This document shows positions 11,301 through 23,063 of a stretch of 64,000 nt of DNA, in pieces. Each line of letters begins with the position of its first letter. The first letter of the stretch is position 1. The notes beneath the pieces were generated by a model that was not told where the DNA came from, did not search any database, and saw only the letters and a program-made list of their open reading frames with translations. Source of the stretch: Cichorium intybus (lineage: Eukaryota; Streptophyta; Magnoliopsida; Asterales; Asteraceae); contig CM042011.1 of assembly GCA_023525715.1 (NCBI GenBank), positions 4,545,566 to 4,609,565 on the forward strand, read 5' to 3'. Both the position numbers and the translations under genes were made by a program.

Positions 11301-12735
11301 AAGTTTTTTGTTTCCACTGAAAGGATGTGGGACATGGAAGGCATAAATGCTCAAGATATCTGACGCAATAGAAGTAGTTGCAAGCCAAAGAGTATGGCAC
11401 TTCAGGTATATTTGTAATTCCATAAGTGCTTTGCTTATGACCAGTATTGCCATTTTAATGGGCAGAGACTAGAATAAAGCAGAGGTACAAACCATGGAGA
11501 GCTGGATCGAATCATGGACTACAAGCAACTGGCTTTCATCCATAGGATTAGGAACCAACTTCTCTATAGTGTTTTAGTTTATGGTTTTGCAATTTGAAGA
11601 TTGTTGATGTGAACATTGTTTCATCAGATGGTTTTGACTTGGTTTAAATAAAGGTTGTTTTAAATAAAAGTTATTTTAAAAGTTATTTTGAAACAAACCT
11701 ATGGTCATTACATCTATGAGAACTGGTTCACAACAATAGTTCGAAAAGATTGATTCAAGAGAATCCAAATGTTTAGATTAATGGTATGAGTGGAATTGTC
11801 TAGTTTTGTAAACTTGAAAGAAGCTACCAGAACTCCAGATGGAGAGGATTTTGGAGATCATTTGACTGAAAGTCTTATGATAACTGTTATTCTTGTCTAC
11901 ATAGAGAGATAACTATGCACTGCTCACAAGTTATTGTGGGCAAAGGCTGAGAATCTGTTGGACCTTGTACATCTAATGTATTTGGACCGTTCAGTTTTCC
12001 ACTAAACCGTCTAAAATACTCTATTGAGTTTGAAACCTATATGGTGATCAGTACTTCAAGAACAGAGTATTGAATCAAATGAGCAAAGGATAAGAATTCT
12101 AAATCCAAGTGCGGATAAAGAATTTCTTCGTCAAAGATTATACAATAATCTAATGGACTGTGAAAATTGTTTCAACAGTCAAATCCACTTAGAACGCTAC
12201 GAGCATCGTATGATGTGTCTGAGTTATAATCGAACATAAAGGTTCGACTTATGATGGATTGTATTATGCTTCCAATCTATGTCTGAGGTTAAACCTTAGA
12301 GACAATAGAGTCCTAACCGTTGAACAACCACAAAAGGTTCTATAAACACGTTCTGAGAAATATGGAGTGTAGATGTTTCTTCACTAGCATATTTAGAAAT
12401 TTGGGGTCTTGAGACTTACGGTTTACCGTGTAGCTCAGAGGACTCCGATTAACAGAAGTGTTATTCCACTAGAGTACTTGGATATAATAAGCATTTTGAC
12501 AACAGTATGATGTTGTATAAATGGCAGTCTTCTATGATAGGAAGCTGGTATTCAAGAAATCAGTGAGAGCCTGACTGATCTTGATAAGACTCAAAGGATC
12601 AAAGAGCCTGATGTTGGCACTAGCACTCAACCAGAGGTAGTAAAACCTGTTGAGACTCAGTAAGAGTTTGCTGAGGAATCTGACATAACTCCATCTCCTG
12701 TTCGAGAAACTGATAAAGGACGTCATACACCTGGT
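11301..12735 (+). other. Copia-I interior, decayed protease/integrase stretch
   Basis: About 1.4 kb where gag-pre-integrase and integrase should lie. Stops occur in all frames. I see only a weak tail of the linker before reverse transcriptase (about 12510-12730), and no readable DDE or HHCC motif. Confidence 0.5.
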
Positions 12736-12739
12736 TTTC

Positions 12740-14320
12740 ATGAATTACATGTTGACGAAGGTGATGAAAGTCTGGTGGATCATTGTGACCCTACCAATTA
12801 TCGGAAGTCGTGGCAGGCCCTTTTGGGTTGCATTAAGGAAAGAGATGATGGAGAGTGAGATGAAATCCATGTATGAAAACCAAGTTTGGAACCTGGTTGA
12901 TCAAACACCTGGCCTTAAAACAGTTGGGTGTAAATAGGTCTTCAAGAAGAAGACAAATGTGGATGGAAAGGTACACACATACAAAGCCAGACTGGTGGCA
13001 AAGGGTTATACTCAAACCCAAGGGGTTGATTATGAGGAAACTTTTTCACCAGTGGTGATGATTAAATATATAAGGATATTGTTTGCCATCGCAACATTTT
13101 GTGACTACGAAATATGGCAAATGGATGTAAAAACCGCTTTCCTTAACGGAAAACTTTCAGAGGATGTGTATATGACACAACCAGAGGGTTTTGTACAGTC
13201 CAAATATCCTAATAGAGTGTGTAAACTTGTGGAGTCGATTTATGGACTCAAACAAGCATCTCGTAGCTGGAATCTCTGCTTCGATGAGAAAATCAAAGAG
13301 TTTGGATTTTCGAGAAGTAAAGATGAGTCATGTGTATATGTCAGAGCTAGTGGGAGCATTGAAGTCTACCCTATGTCGTACACAGATAGCAAAGTTCTCA
13401 TGAAAATGTCCCTATCTCGAGAAATATGAAATAAATGAGAATTGCTATGCTATAAATGACACAGGAGAGACTTAATGCGCATGAAGCATTTTGATCTATG
13501 GAGATAGAATTAAGTGCTTCATAGGGATTTTGGAAACAAAAGTGAACTATGTAAATGTCAGTGCTAATGGGAGCACTGAAGTCCAACCTATGTTGTATGT
13601 AGATAGCAAAGTTCTCATGTAAACGTCCCTATATCGAGAAATCATAAATAAATGAGAATTGATGTGCTACAAATGACATAGGAGTGACCTATTGCATATG
13701 AAGCATCATGATCTATGGAGATAGAACTAATTGCTTCATAAGGATAAGCCAGAATACATGAGCAGTCGGATCTAGAGATACAAGACTCCTATAAGGGATT
13801 CAAGTTTCTGTATCAGGGTTTAGGACTGAGTGAAACTCATAGTCCTAGTTCCATTAAGATCCTGGATGAAATGAGTTGAGTCCCGTATGCACTTGCATAT
13901 GGATCAATCGCATAATGTACGAGACCTAATGTATCATATGCCTTGAGCATGATGATTTGACATTAGGCTAATCCTGGCAAAAGTCAAATGGATGGAAGTC
14001 ACGAAGTATCTTAAATGTTTAAGATAATTTTGATCCATTATAGTATGGGAGAACTCAGTGTAAAGAAGCACACTGATAGTAGCTTCCAAAACTAATAGAA
14101 ACGGTTCTTGTACGCAGTCAGGATCCGGGTTCTTACCAAAAGAGACATCTCAGTTAATAGAGCTATATCGGATGAGGCAAGATAGCTGATCTGATCACTA
14201 AGTCAATGTCTCGGACTAAGCAAGATCGTTCATGCTAAGTCCATATGCATTAGATATGCAAATGAATTGACTTTGAGTGAAGTTAGTATAGTTTGATTGG
14301 TATTGGGAACTTAAGCAATG
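12740..14320 (+). pseudogene. Copia-I reverse transcriptase / RNase H remnant
   Basis: A coherent copia RT block reads at 12959-13400: YKARLVAKGYTQTQGVDYEE, FSPVVMIKYIRI, QMDVKTAFLNGKLSEDVYM and ESIYGLKQASRSWN. It follows a stop at the VGCK*VFKKK junction. The YVDD catalytic block is missing; a tandem duplication of about 217 bp (13326-13765) takes its place. Further on, broken RNase H-type pieces can be read (ARPNVSYALSM-like near 13915-13950, ELSVKKHTDSSFQ near 14055-14095). Without YVDD and with many stops it cannot make an active polymerase. Confidence 0.85.
13326..13765 (+). repeat. Tandem duplication in Copia-I pol, about 217 bp x2
   Basis: GTCAGnGCTAnTGGGAGCAyT begins near 13341 and again near 13557, and the following about 200 bp (GATAGCAAAGTTCTCATG ... 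CTATGGAGATAGAA) are repeated with roughly 10% differences. It interrupts the RT domain exactly where YVDD should be. Confidence 0.8.
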
Positions 14321-15159
14321 AAAGACTCTATCTGATATGAAGATTATTATGTGGAGAACATAATATATGCATAAAGGCAGTCATTTCATTAGTTTATCAT
14401 TGTGTTCCGATTTTGCGTGTTTTATTGACTTCCTGAATAATTTAATTATTATTCAAACTGTCCACAGTCGGTCATACTTTTGGGAGTAAGTATTGATTCA
14501 AGACTGACATGAGGAATTGGTAGATTGTCCATAGAGATGGACATAGCATGGAGATGCACTAATTCTCATGTGTACTTAATAGGGATTAAGTATTGGAGTA
14601 ACCTGCACTTAGAGATTACTTCGTGGAATATGTCATGAGTAATTCTAAGATGGTAATATCTTATATTCTTCAAGCGGAGATGCATTGATTCTTTGTCCTG
14701 CAGTCTGTTGTGCCTTGGTTTTCTCCAACGTTGTCCGTAACTGGCAGCCATACAGGGAATGTCCAGGTATGACATGATGAGTAGGCGAGATCCGTGTAGT
14801 CAAAGTTTATTTGTTCCTTCTGCCCTAACAGGAGAAGCGATATCCATGGGCCCCTCGATGATTTGGTGCTGACAGCAAGTGTACGGCCGTACCGAGACTG
14901 AATTGATATAGAATCAATAGTGCAGTTTGTTGTGGTCATCACAAATCTCTATCGGGAAACATAATATTGAATGTCTGAGACTGACATGATTCCATGTCAG
15001 ACGTTCATAAGGATATATTTTAGAACAAAGGAATATTTGATCACTTGCCTAAGGGCTGTTTCATTAGATGAACACGGCACTTGTCTTGGATGACATACAC
15101 CTTACTAGGTTAGGGAATATTAGACCATACAGTTGTTATAACAAGTGCAAGTGGGAGAC

Positions 15160-15802
15160 TGTTGGTTATATGCCCATCGTTATAACAAGTTGGTAATATT
15201 ACTATAAATAGTAGGGTCCTTTTGGGTTACACGCAAGAGACGATTTAGCTAAAAGAGATCGAAAATAAACTTGAGGGGTTAAGTTTATTAATATATCAAA
15301 GTAAAGATATATTAATTAGAAACTTAATGGTTAAGTTTATTAATATACCAAAGTAAAGGTATATTAATTAGAAACTTAATAAGGATAAAGGACCAAAGTG
15401 AAATATCCACAAGGGAGGGGATAAGGACGATGAGCACTATAAATACAACCCTAGATCTGAGTTGTATGGGCTGTCAAAACCCTAATTTTCGTCACCCTCC
15501 TCCCACCCCTTGGTATACGGCCGATTTCTTTCAAAACCCTAGGTATTACGTGCTAAAACTTCAAGCAAAGGTATATACTACATCAACGGGTGCTGGATCG
15601 TTGTCTTGGGTGCGATTACATTAGAGGAGTTCTACTTTGGGCTCTCGTCATCCTAACAAGATCAGATCTGAGATCTAAAAGGTATTTCTAGAACCCTCTT
15701 AATTTTACAGTTACAAAAGTGTGCATGATTCTGTGATCCTGGTTGAATACGATTTTGATTTCTGTTTCCGCTGCGTTGTTTTTATGCTATCGTATTCCAA
15801 CA
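15160..15802 (+). repeat. Copia-I 3' LTR
   Basis: 643 bp, the same length as the 5' LTR. Five substitutions counted by eye, four of them transitions. Preceded by the purine tract AAGTGGGAGAC (15149-15159) and followed by target duplication ATTAT. Confidence 0.95.
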
Positions 15803-16350
15803 ATTATAGCAATATACTTTCATTTATTCCTTTTAGAACATCGTAATTAATAAGAAACAAAAAGCGTAATGTTTTAGCAAATTTTTAAGTAGAGTTTTAT
15901 AATAAAAAAATATTGGAAAGTGTCTAAGTGTATGCGTCTTTATGTCACTATCTATGTATGTGTGTGTATGTGGCTATATGTGTGTGTGGTAAAAATAGAA
16001 TTAGGAAAGGAATGAGTGAGTGGTCTTTGGGTTGTGCTCCGCACGGGTTCAGGATGGTTCTGTGTTACCTCAACCAGAAACGATGTTCAACATGCTTGGA
16101 GGAAGGCCCGCCTGTCATATGCAGTCAACATAGAATGTCAAACCGCAAAGAATAGCAATGTACTTTACTTACATTTCCAATTTGGGTAAAGTACGTTATG
16201 TTTTAGCATAACAACAACATAGTTACCTTATGAGTATACGAAATCCAAGTATATTGCTATAATTATTAGTTACAAGTTCTTGTACAACACCCTAACAAAA
16301 ACAATATTAAATTAATAAAATATATTTTATAAAAAAATTAATTAATTTTC
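15803..16350. other. Intergenic with AGCAATrTACTTTC word repeats
   Basis: No gene. The word AGCAATrTACTTT occurs on the plus strand at about 15808 and 16156 and inverted at about 16253 and, beyond this stretch, 16508, 16537 and 16557. The start of the stretch (AATTATAGCAATATAC) is the exact inverse of 16253-16268. A TG/TATG-rich microsatellite lies at 15925-15990. Confidence 0.5.
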
Positions 16351-16359
16351 TTTGATTAC

Positions 16360-17010
16360 CTTTAGTTCCTCTATTTTCTCATCTAATTTCATCATTTGTG
16401 CATTATGAGACTTTGAAACACTACGTTGATAATTACAAATTATTGCAACCTACAAAAGTATATAATTATATAATAAGGAACAAATAGAAAGTGCAATGTT
16501 ATAATGGGTTGAAATCACAAAGTATAATGCTATAATAGAAAGAAAGAAAGAAATGAAAGTACATTGCTATTTCATACCTCTTTGTTTGGTTGGTTGTAAA
16601 CGAATACATTTTCAGCAATATTTCCACCGCCCTTCGTGTCCCTATTTAACTGCAAAGAAGAACAGAGGTTTCTTCATTAAGTTGTAACTTTTAACAAATT
16701 TGCCCTTGGTTAGTATTGATATTTACCATATCATCCAATGTGATGGATGCATTATATGTACGGAAAACTTTAGCTGTGAGGCCAGGCATGAGTTCCTTTA
16801 AATGAGCATTTAATGTACTTGTATCCAGTTTGTCACAGAGGTCTTCGTTACCCTTCTTCCCTGATGCGAAAAACACGTTACTGCCCTTCTCAATAATAAT
16901 ACCTTAATGAAGGCATGAAGTACCTGCTCGAAACTGTTGAATTGCTTTGGAAACTGGAAGTTCAACTTCAACCTCGTTTTGGTATCTTATGGAATCTTAA
17001 CCAAGAAAGG
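16360..17010 (-). pseudogene. TOP1: DNA topoisomerase I (type IB) fragment, intron-bearing
   Basis: Four exons of a plant nuclear topoisomerase I read on the minus strand: about 17010-16924 (SIRYQNEVEVELPVSKAIQQF), 16860-16727 (LNAHLKELMPGLTAKVFRTY, TYNASITLDDM), 16649-16578 (NRDTKGGGNIAENVFVYNQP) and 16449-16360 (VAIICNYQRSVSKSHNAQM). GT-AG sites separate them. This is the core-domain to linker region; the N-terminus, most of the core and the C-terminal catalytic Tyr region are missing. A 1-nt loss just before the SIRYQN block shifts the frame. Introns are kept, so it came through DNA rather than a retrocopy. It is the last member of a same-strand chain of unrelated gene fragments. Confidence 0.85.
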
Positions 17011-17445
17011 CAAACTGGAAAATCAACAAAAGTCAAACATATGATAATGTGATTTCCGATTTTTTTTCTTTTTTACTTTTTGAAATGATTTTTTTACCTT
17101 GAGGATATTTGGAGGTTTTGGTTCGACATTTTCTACTTTTAATGTGCAACAACCAATTGTATCAGCTTCATCATCATCCTGCAAGTATAAATGTTAAACC
17201 CATCAAACGTTGGAATGGAATGACGAATTCTAATTCTGTCCACACTCAACAGAAACTTGCTTTTTTGGAGGATCTGGTAAGGCTAAACTCACTGCATGTT
17301 TGTGTTTATATTTTAGAAAAAATTTGGAATTGGAAAAATGCAGGATGAGGTTGGTTGGAGGGGGTGGGGGTGGGGTGGATGGGGGTATAAACGAATTATG
17401 AAATCAATCATGATTCCCAAATTGCACAAATGAATTAATGTAAGG
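17011..17445. other. Spacer with G-rich tract
   Basis: No exon recognised. Plus-strand G-runs at 17347-17384 (GGGGGTGGGGGTGGGG and GGATGGGGG) could form a G-quadruplex. Confidence 0.5.
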
Positions 17446-17449
17446 TGAG

Positions 17450-18035
17450 AACATCTTTATTTTCTCCTACAGCCCTCCATGAAAAACCATTTTCAAGCTC
17501 AAATTTGACCCCAACATATGTCTGTAGTTGCTCAAACAACTAAAAGGGAACAAAGTATTAGATACATATTGATTCCAAATGGAAACACTAATTCCATGCT
17601 ATACCTCCTGGCATTTCTTCCCACAGAAAGATAGACAACCGGAATCATGATTTGGAGCATCTACCACTTGTACACACAACTGATGAACTGTAACAAAAAA
17701 AGACTTGTTAGCAAAGACAAATTAACCCATAAATTTATTACCTTTAATAATTTCTTACATTTTTCCTAGCACAAACAGCATGAGATCATTTCAGGTGCAT
17801 TATGAGCATCATCCATTTGAGAAACTATTCCACAGAATTTGCAACAACAATATACACACTGCCAGACACCAGAAGGAAAATTCTACAATGCAAACATATT
17901 AAGAATAAATTAAATCAAACTAATGACTTTGAAACAAAAAAAAAAGTTATGATAAATTTATAGTTACTTGAATATCAAGACAGCTTTGATGAAATGTGGA
18001 AGGGCAACCATCAGAACAAATCAACCATCTAAACG
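17450..18035 (-). pseudogene. IDM1-like: IDM1-like PHD-finger/acetyltransferase gene fragment
   Basis: Minus-strand exons in order: about 18035-17968 (LICSDGCPSTFHQSCLDIQ, a PHD finger half), 17882-17759 (FPSGVWQCVYCCCKFCGIVS), 17687-17605 (SGCLSFCGKKCQE) and 17539 to about 17450 (LFEQLQTYVGVKFELENGFS). The order and spacing match plant INCREASED DNA METHYLATION 1-type proteins, where a PHD finger is followed by a Cys-rich zinc region and then a GNAT acetyltransferase; the GNAT part is absent. In the second exon a Glu codon of the C-x-x-C-E block is a TAG stop. Introns are kept. It lies between the TOP1 and EDM2-like fragments on the same strand. Confidence 0.8.
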
Positions 18036-18059
18036 GTACAACCCTTAATGAAAAATATA

Positions 18060-18570
18060 ATACAAGTTTACAAATTTGGTCCCAGTTGCATGCTGGTTTT
18101 TTCAGTTTTGGTCCAAGGGCAAAATGGTCATTTCAAAATAATTAACAACCGAGCAGTTAGATTAAGGATCCAGGAACCAAAACCAATATGAGACCTTGTA
18201 ATAAGGACTAAAAGCGCAAAAAAGAAATATTTTTGTGTAAACATCGTAAAAGATTCCAAGGGCAAAATGGTCATTTCAAAATAATTAACAACCGAGAAGT
18301 TAGATTAAGGATCCAGGAACCAAAACCAATATGAGACCTTGTAATAAGGACTAAAAGCGCAAAAAAGAAATATTTTTGTGTAAACATCGTAAAAGATGAT
18401 AAACTCAGGCACCAAAATTGTTATTTACTAAAAGTTAATAACTGAAAAATAGGAGACTTTTACAAATTTGGTCCTAGTGGCATACTTTTTTTTCAGTTAT
18501 GGTCAAGGGCAAAATGGTGATTTCAAAGTAAGTAACAACCGAGTAGTTATATTAACGATCCATGAACCTG
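18060..18570. repeat. 143-bp tandem duplication plus a diverged third copy
   Basis: 18113-18255 and 18256-18398 are nearly identical head-to-tail copies (CCAAGGGCAAAATGGTCATTTC ... CATCGTAAAAGAT). A third, diverged copy follows at about 18455-18570. Each begins with the phrase ACAAATTTGGTCCyAG ... GGTCAAGGGCAAAATGG, part of the GGTCC-phrase style seen elsewhere. Noncoding. Confidence 0.85.
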
Positions 18571-18739
18571 TAGCCTCTAGCATTACAGAAATCAAGTTTT
18601 TAGTAAATTTGTAGAGAACAAAGAGCGAGGACGGATGCGAGGCTGTTCTTACTGCCTGTTAAAATTCCAAATGGTGAGTTTATAATTATTTAACTAAATA
18701 ATTTATTAAATTTATCATGTAGAATGATTAGTGTACTAC

Positions 18740-19690
18740 CATTACAGAAGCTTCCACTTTTCCCATGGTAATGGTCTTATCTATTCCAGTCTGTGGTGCG
18801 TATATTTGATGAGTACATTTCCTTCTTTTCTCCTTCATGAATTCTTCAACATCAAATGAAGATGTTGAATCTTCAATTATCTTAGAAATCCTATACACCA
18901 AAGTATTATGATATCATAACTCATAAAAAGGAAAAAAATAGATAACATTACAGAATTAGAAATATAGAATAGTTACCTTGTTTTCATTTCGATGTCTACT
19001 AAAATAGGTGTATCCACTATTATATTTTTCACTGGCTTAGAAGTAATATCTCTGTATGCTGACTTACTTTGCACAATTGTAGAAGATTGCTCTGGATTTC
19101 TAGAAATTGGTGCATTTTTCTCAATGTAATTTTTTTTCTTGCATGGTGGAAGATTTTCCTTTCTTCCATGTAGTATCACCATAAATGATGTTGTTGTTGT
19201 TGTTATATTTACACCGCCAATCGACCACTTTTGGAATGTTTATAGTGTAAGTATTTTTAAGATTTCCAAAAGCCTTACTTCTTTATGTTGTTTTTACTAA
19301 TCTACTTCCTTATTGATTCCTTTTTCATATAATACGCGAAAATAAAAGATGATCCCTTTATGGTGCCCAAAGATCTGGAAGAATAGCATGCTTCCTGGGA
19401 ATGCATTAATTAACTATTAATATTAATTTATAATGATTAATTCATACCAAATGAATACTTAGTTACTTACGTGCAATACATCAAGATGCGTTTGGGTAAA
19501 AGGCCATCCCATACTCTTTGTTTGATGGTTCCATCAGCACTTGGGCTAAAAGCAATTGTCCTGTAAAATTTTACCAAGAAAAGGGAATGAAATGTTAATT
19601 ATTATATAAAATTAAGGAAGAAAAAGTGATAATATTATTACCTTGGTAAGCATTTTCCATGATATGCCTTTGTGCAACGTCTACAAACAG
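18740..19690 (-). pseudogene. EDM2-like: EDM2-like chromatin regulator fragment
   Basis: Minus-strand exons: 19680-19642 (RCTKAYHGKCLPR, end of a PHD finger), 19560-19471 (TIAFSPSADGTIKQRVWDGL, LLPKRILMYC), a weak one near 19400-19310, about 19190-18978 (Lys-rich linker), and 18890-18740 (EEFMKEKRRKCTHQIYAP, DKTITMGKVEASV). This is the signature order of ENHANCED DOWNY MILDEW 2, a nuclear PHD/methyltransferase-like protein. The phase is kept between the last two exons (KTR|ISK) and splice sites are GT-AG. The N-terminal PHD part and the C-terminal methyltransferase-like part are missing. The Athila-like element inserted 16 bp upstream of the first remaining exon, at its acceptor site. Confidence 0.8.
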
Positions 19691-19696
19691 CAAATA

Positions 19697-21299
19697 TGTT
19701 GAGTGTCGAAACCAACAAGATAAAAGAGTTGAAATATGGTTTGAAATGATTTATTAATTACCGATATTTCGTGATTGCACTACTTGTTATAAATACTAAC
19801 TGTGTAGTATAAATGGCAAGCAGGGTCGATCCACAGGGAGCGATGGTCTAATGGATTACACCTTGATTTCGCGGAAGTTAAACTTGTAAAGAAAGTAACC
19901 AAAAAGGGGGGTTTTTGATGAAGAGTTGGAACACAATTGTATAAATGTTGAGAATAAATAACGTGGGACAAAATGTATAGAATGACTGTTTTTATAATTT
20001 GGGGACAAATTCTGGTTTTGTATTTGTAGTCATATGATTGGAAATAACAATAAGAGTGATGTTTATAACTTTAATCTTTCTAAGTTGGTACTTTGTGTAT
20101 GCCGAAAGCTCGCACATACACCATTCACCTAGTGTACCTTAGTCAAGAGAAGCTCGTTAACTAAGACTAATCTTACTAATCAAATCTAGATAAGATCATA
20201 GAATTTGAATGAAAGGTTGCATTATGTTTTATGTGAATGTTCCCAACAATGTTCAATACTCCTAAACAAGCGTTGAAGCGTTAAAACATGAGATATGATT
20301 TTCACCTAGTTAAAGATGATTATCACAAATAACATTTTATAAAACAATTACGGATTTTATAATTTGTATGACTAGATTGATTATTATTTGAGATCAAATG
20401 GCCAATATGAAATAAATAAAAACCAAACACTTGTTAAATCTCAAAATCATATCACTAGAAAGATATAAAATCAAACATCAAACTTTATATTAAATCACAA
20501 TCATAATCCTTAATACAAAACCAGAAAATAAGGTTACTAGCCACTCATGACTAGTAAAAAAGAAATAAACTTACAAAATGAAGATAATCCACACTTGAAG
20601 TTGCACACAAACACAAACACAATGTATCTAGAGAGTATTCAGAAAATAATGGAAAGATGGGATGGTTCTAAGGCTAACTAGACACATCTATTTATACTAA
20701 CACACCAAGGGTAAAATGGTAATTTGGACAATGGCAAACATCATCATTCCAACACACACTTTCTTCATCACATGGCCTCAAAATCAGGTTGGATCTGCAT
20801 CTGGTCGTGTAGCATGAGGATGACAGCACAAGAAGGGATAAACAACTCATAGTGGACCAAAAAGCAGATCTGGGCACTTTTTAAAGTTACACGGCCGTGT
20901 AACTTTCAGGGCCAAAATTACACGACCGTGTAATTCTGCATAATCTTCCTGGGCTCCACTTCAGCTGACATGGCATCTTATGTGGCATATTAAGTTACAC
21001 GGCCGTGTAACTTATAGGGCAAAAGTTACACGGGCCGTGTAACATACTGTCTTCGGGACGATATTTTTGTAACTTCTTCGTTTGAGCTCCGTTTCTTCTG
21101 AAAATTCTTGTGTAGCCTCTCATTGTCATCCAATGTAAGATTCAACCTTCAAAAGCACCTGAAAACAACCACAAAGTGTGAAAGTAGATTGCTATTCTTG
21201 AAATCCCGAAAAACATGAAAATATGCAATAAAGAGAATCAAATGCAAGATGAAACAAGGATAAAAAGGTATGAAAATATGCCTAAAAATACACTTAACA
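19697..21299 (-). repeat. Athila-like 3' LTR (left copy)
   Basis: 1603 bp, starts TGTTGAGTG and ends CACTTAACA on the plus strand. It keeps the TATA word TATAAATA on the minus strand (near 20690-20697) and four TTACACGGCCGTGTAA-type palindromes (20886-21043). Confidence 0.93.
20886..21043. repeat. Four CG-rich palindromes in two pairs (3' LTR)
   Basis: 18-19-bp palindromes gTTACACGGCCGTGTAAc start at 20886, 20917, 20994 and 21025. Within each pair the start-to-start spacing is 31 bp, close to three helical turns. The second copy has one substitution (ACGACCGTG) and the fourth one extra G (ACGGGCCGTG). The 5' LTR repeats the set at 29112-29269. Confidence 0.9.
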
Positions 21300-23063
21300 A
21301 ATATCCCCAAGCTTAGACTTTTCTTGTCCTCAAGGAAAACAAGGATCTAAACAATGTGGACAACAAACTACAAAGTAGAAAAAGAATAGACACCTTAGGT
21401 AGCAACCAAGACAACATCAATCATAACTAAAAATCATGCCAATTTGGACCCTACACACATATAAGTTAGACCATCTATTCAAAACAAAAGACCATTAAAA
21501 GGAACAAATTTTTATCAAATACTTGGCATACTCACGTTGGGCCAAAGTATAAACTTACACATGAAATCTTCACTTATTATTCAAAGCGTCTTGCAAGCAA
21601 AGGACGTGCTCACAATTGTTCACTCCTCTCGTGTTTAATCACTCATGTCACAAGATGTGTGACCTTGCAAGCTCCATTTTCAAGATTTGGCTATAAACAC
21701 TCATTTTTATAGGAGGGGCGCTCGGATATCGTATCTAGGAAGCTTATACTAAGTTGACTTTGCTCAAGTCCTCCAACCGACCTCATTTGCATATTTATTT
21801 ACTAAACACATGATTTTTCAAAACAGAGGGACAAAAATTTACAACTCGAATCCTATTTACAAAGGATAGATACCTAGACGACCAAAGCAACTAAATCTTT
21901 TAAACTTCAAATTGACCCAAGATGTATGAAGATTTTTAAAACATGGTCAATGTATGAAGTTGTAACTAGATCAAAATTAGATTTAGTTGTTGAAAGCAAA
22001 AAGGATGAAATGAGGCTTTCAAACAAGTAACCGCTTTTGTGGAAAATTTTCATTTTAAAATGACTCGAGTGATCACTTGGTTCGGTCTTTTCTTTTTTTT
22101 ATTTTTATTTTTATTTTTTTTTATTTTTTTTATTTTTTTTTATTTTTATTTGACCAATCTTTTAGAACCAAGTGAAACAATTTCTGGATTTTCACCATAA
22201 AAAGAATTTCACAAAATTTTTGCTAAAATGATTAGACAAAATATTTTTATGCTATTTTTGTAATCATAATAAAAATTTAAAACACACTAATGACCAAAAT
22301 AATATAAACAAGGTCATATGACATCTATTAACACCTAGTACCACACAAAACAAAAAAAAATGTAGAAAATAAGATTTTTGTCCATGACTTTGGAAAATCG
22401 CGATTTTGAGATAAACCTTATGTTTAATAGACAATATGCAAATGTATGGTCATGAGGGGGGACTAGTGCAACTTCCATAGTATTTCTCCTAGTCGATTAC
22501 ACACATTGATGAACTCACGGGTGAATAAAGCGTCCTTTGCTAGAATAGTTCTGATTCAATTTCATGTGTGTTTTATAATTCTCCCAATCGTATCTATGCT
22601 AGAAAATTAATAAAAAGAAGTTCCTAATGAAGATCTAGGGTTTCAAAAGATGGTGATGTTGCATGTAGATAGGGGACAAAAATACAAGAAGTTTAACTAT
22701 GAGATGTATTATGGTTGCAATTTAAATGTGTCACATAGGTGAGAAGTAAGAGATAACAAAAATGCATGCAAAAATTTAAAATAAATGCAAGAAATAAAAT
22801 ATTTTTGAATTTTTTTTTGTTTTTTTTTTGTTTTTTTTTATAAATAAAGGGATTTATTCCCCCATCCCCAAGCTTAAAATAAAAGCAGTGTCCACAATGC
22901 ATTAGGGAAGGAGAAAGAAAGAAACAACCTACTGAGGGTCGGGGAAGGGTCCCCGTGGCGGAAATGGAGGGTATGGGTATGGTGGGAAATATGGGTATGG
23001 TGGGAATTGAGGGGGCGGGGGTGGTTGGCTGCCTGGCTGCTGTTGTTGCGGTGGCTGCAGTGG
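21300..23063. other. Athila-like 3' untranslated region
   Basis: 1.76 kb without a gene. The polypurine tract precedes the 3' LTR (minus strand AAGCTTGGGGATATT, 21300-21313). The word CCCCAAGCTT recurs at 22866 and 24631 just beyond other blocks, like spare copies of the tract. A long T/A-homopolymer stretch lies at 22088-22150. Confidence 0.7.

Larger units (their letters stand above)
8439..15802 (+). mobile_element. Copia-I: Ty1/copia LTR retrotransposon, coding-dead
   Basis: Complete 7.36-kb element with 643-bp LTRs (8439-9081 and 15160-15802), TGTTGG...CCAACA ends, a perfect 5-bp target duplication ATTAT (8434-8438 and 15803-15807), a tRNA-Met-type primer site after the left LTR and a purine tract GTGGGAGAC before the right one. 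The interior keeps only broken gag and reverse transcriptase/RNase H pieces with many stops. The LTRs differ at only 5 positions that I can count, so the insertion is young although the interior is old. It must have been copied by proteins from another element. Confidence 0.95.

Noticed and set aside
17440..18035. First read as a Helitron RPA/helicase zinc-finger region
   Set aside because: Exon by exon it matches an IDM1-type PHD/zinc region instead; no helicase or Rep motif is present.
20886..21043. CRISPR-like array
   Set aside because: Short palindromes in an LTR of a plant retroelement; no regular unique spacers and no cas genes, and the organism is a plant.
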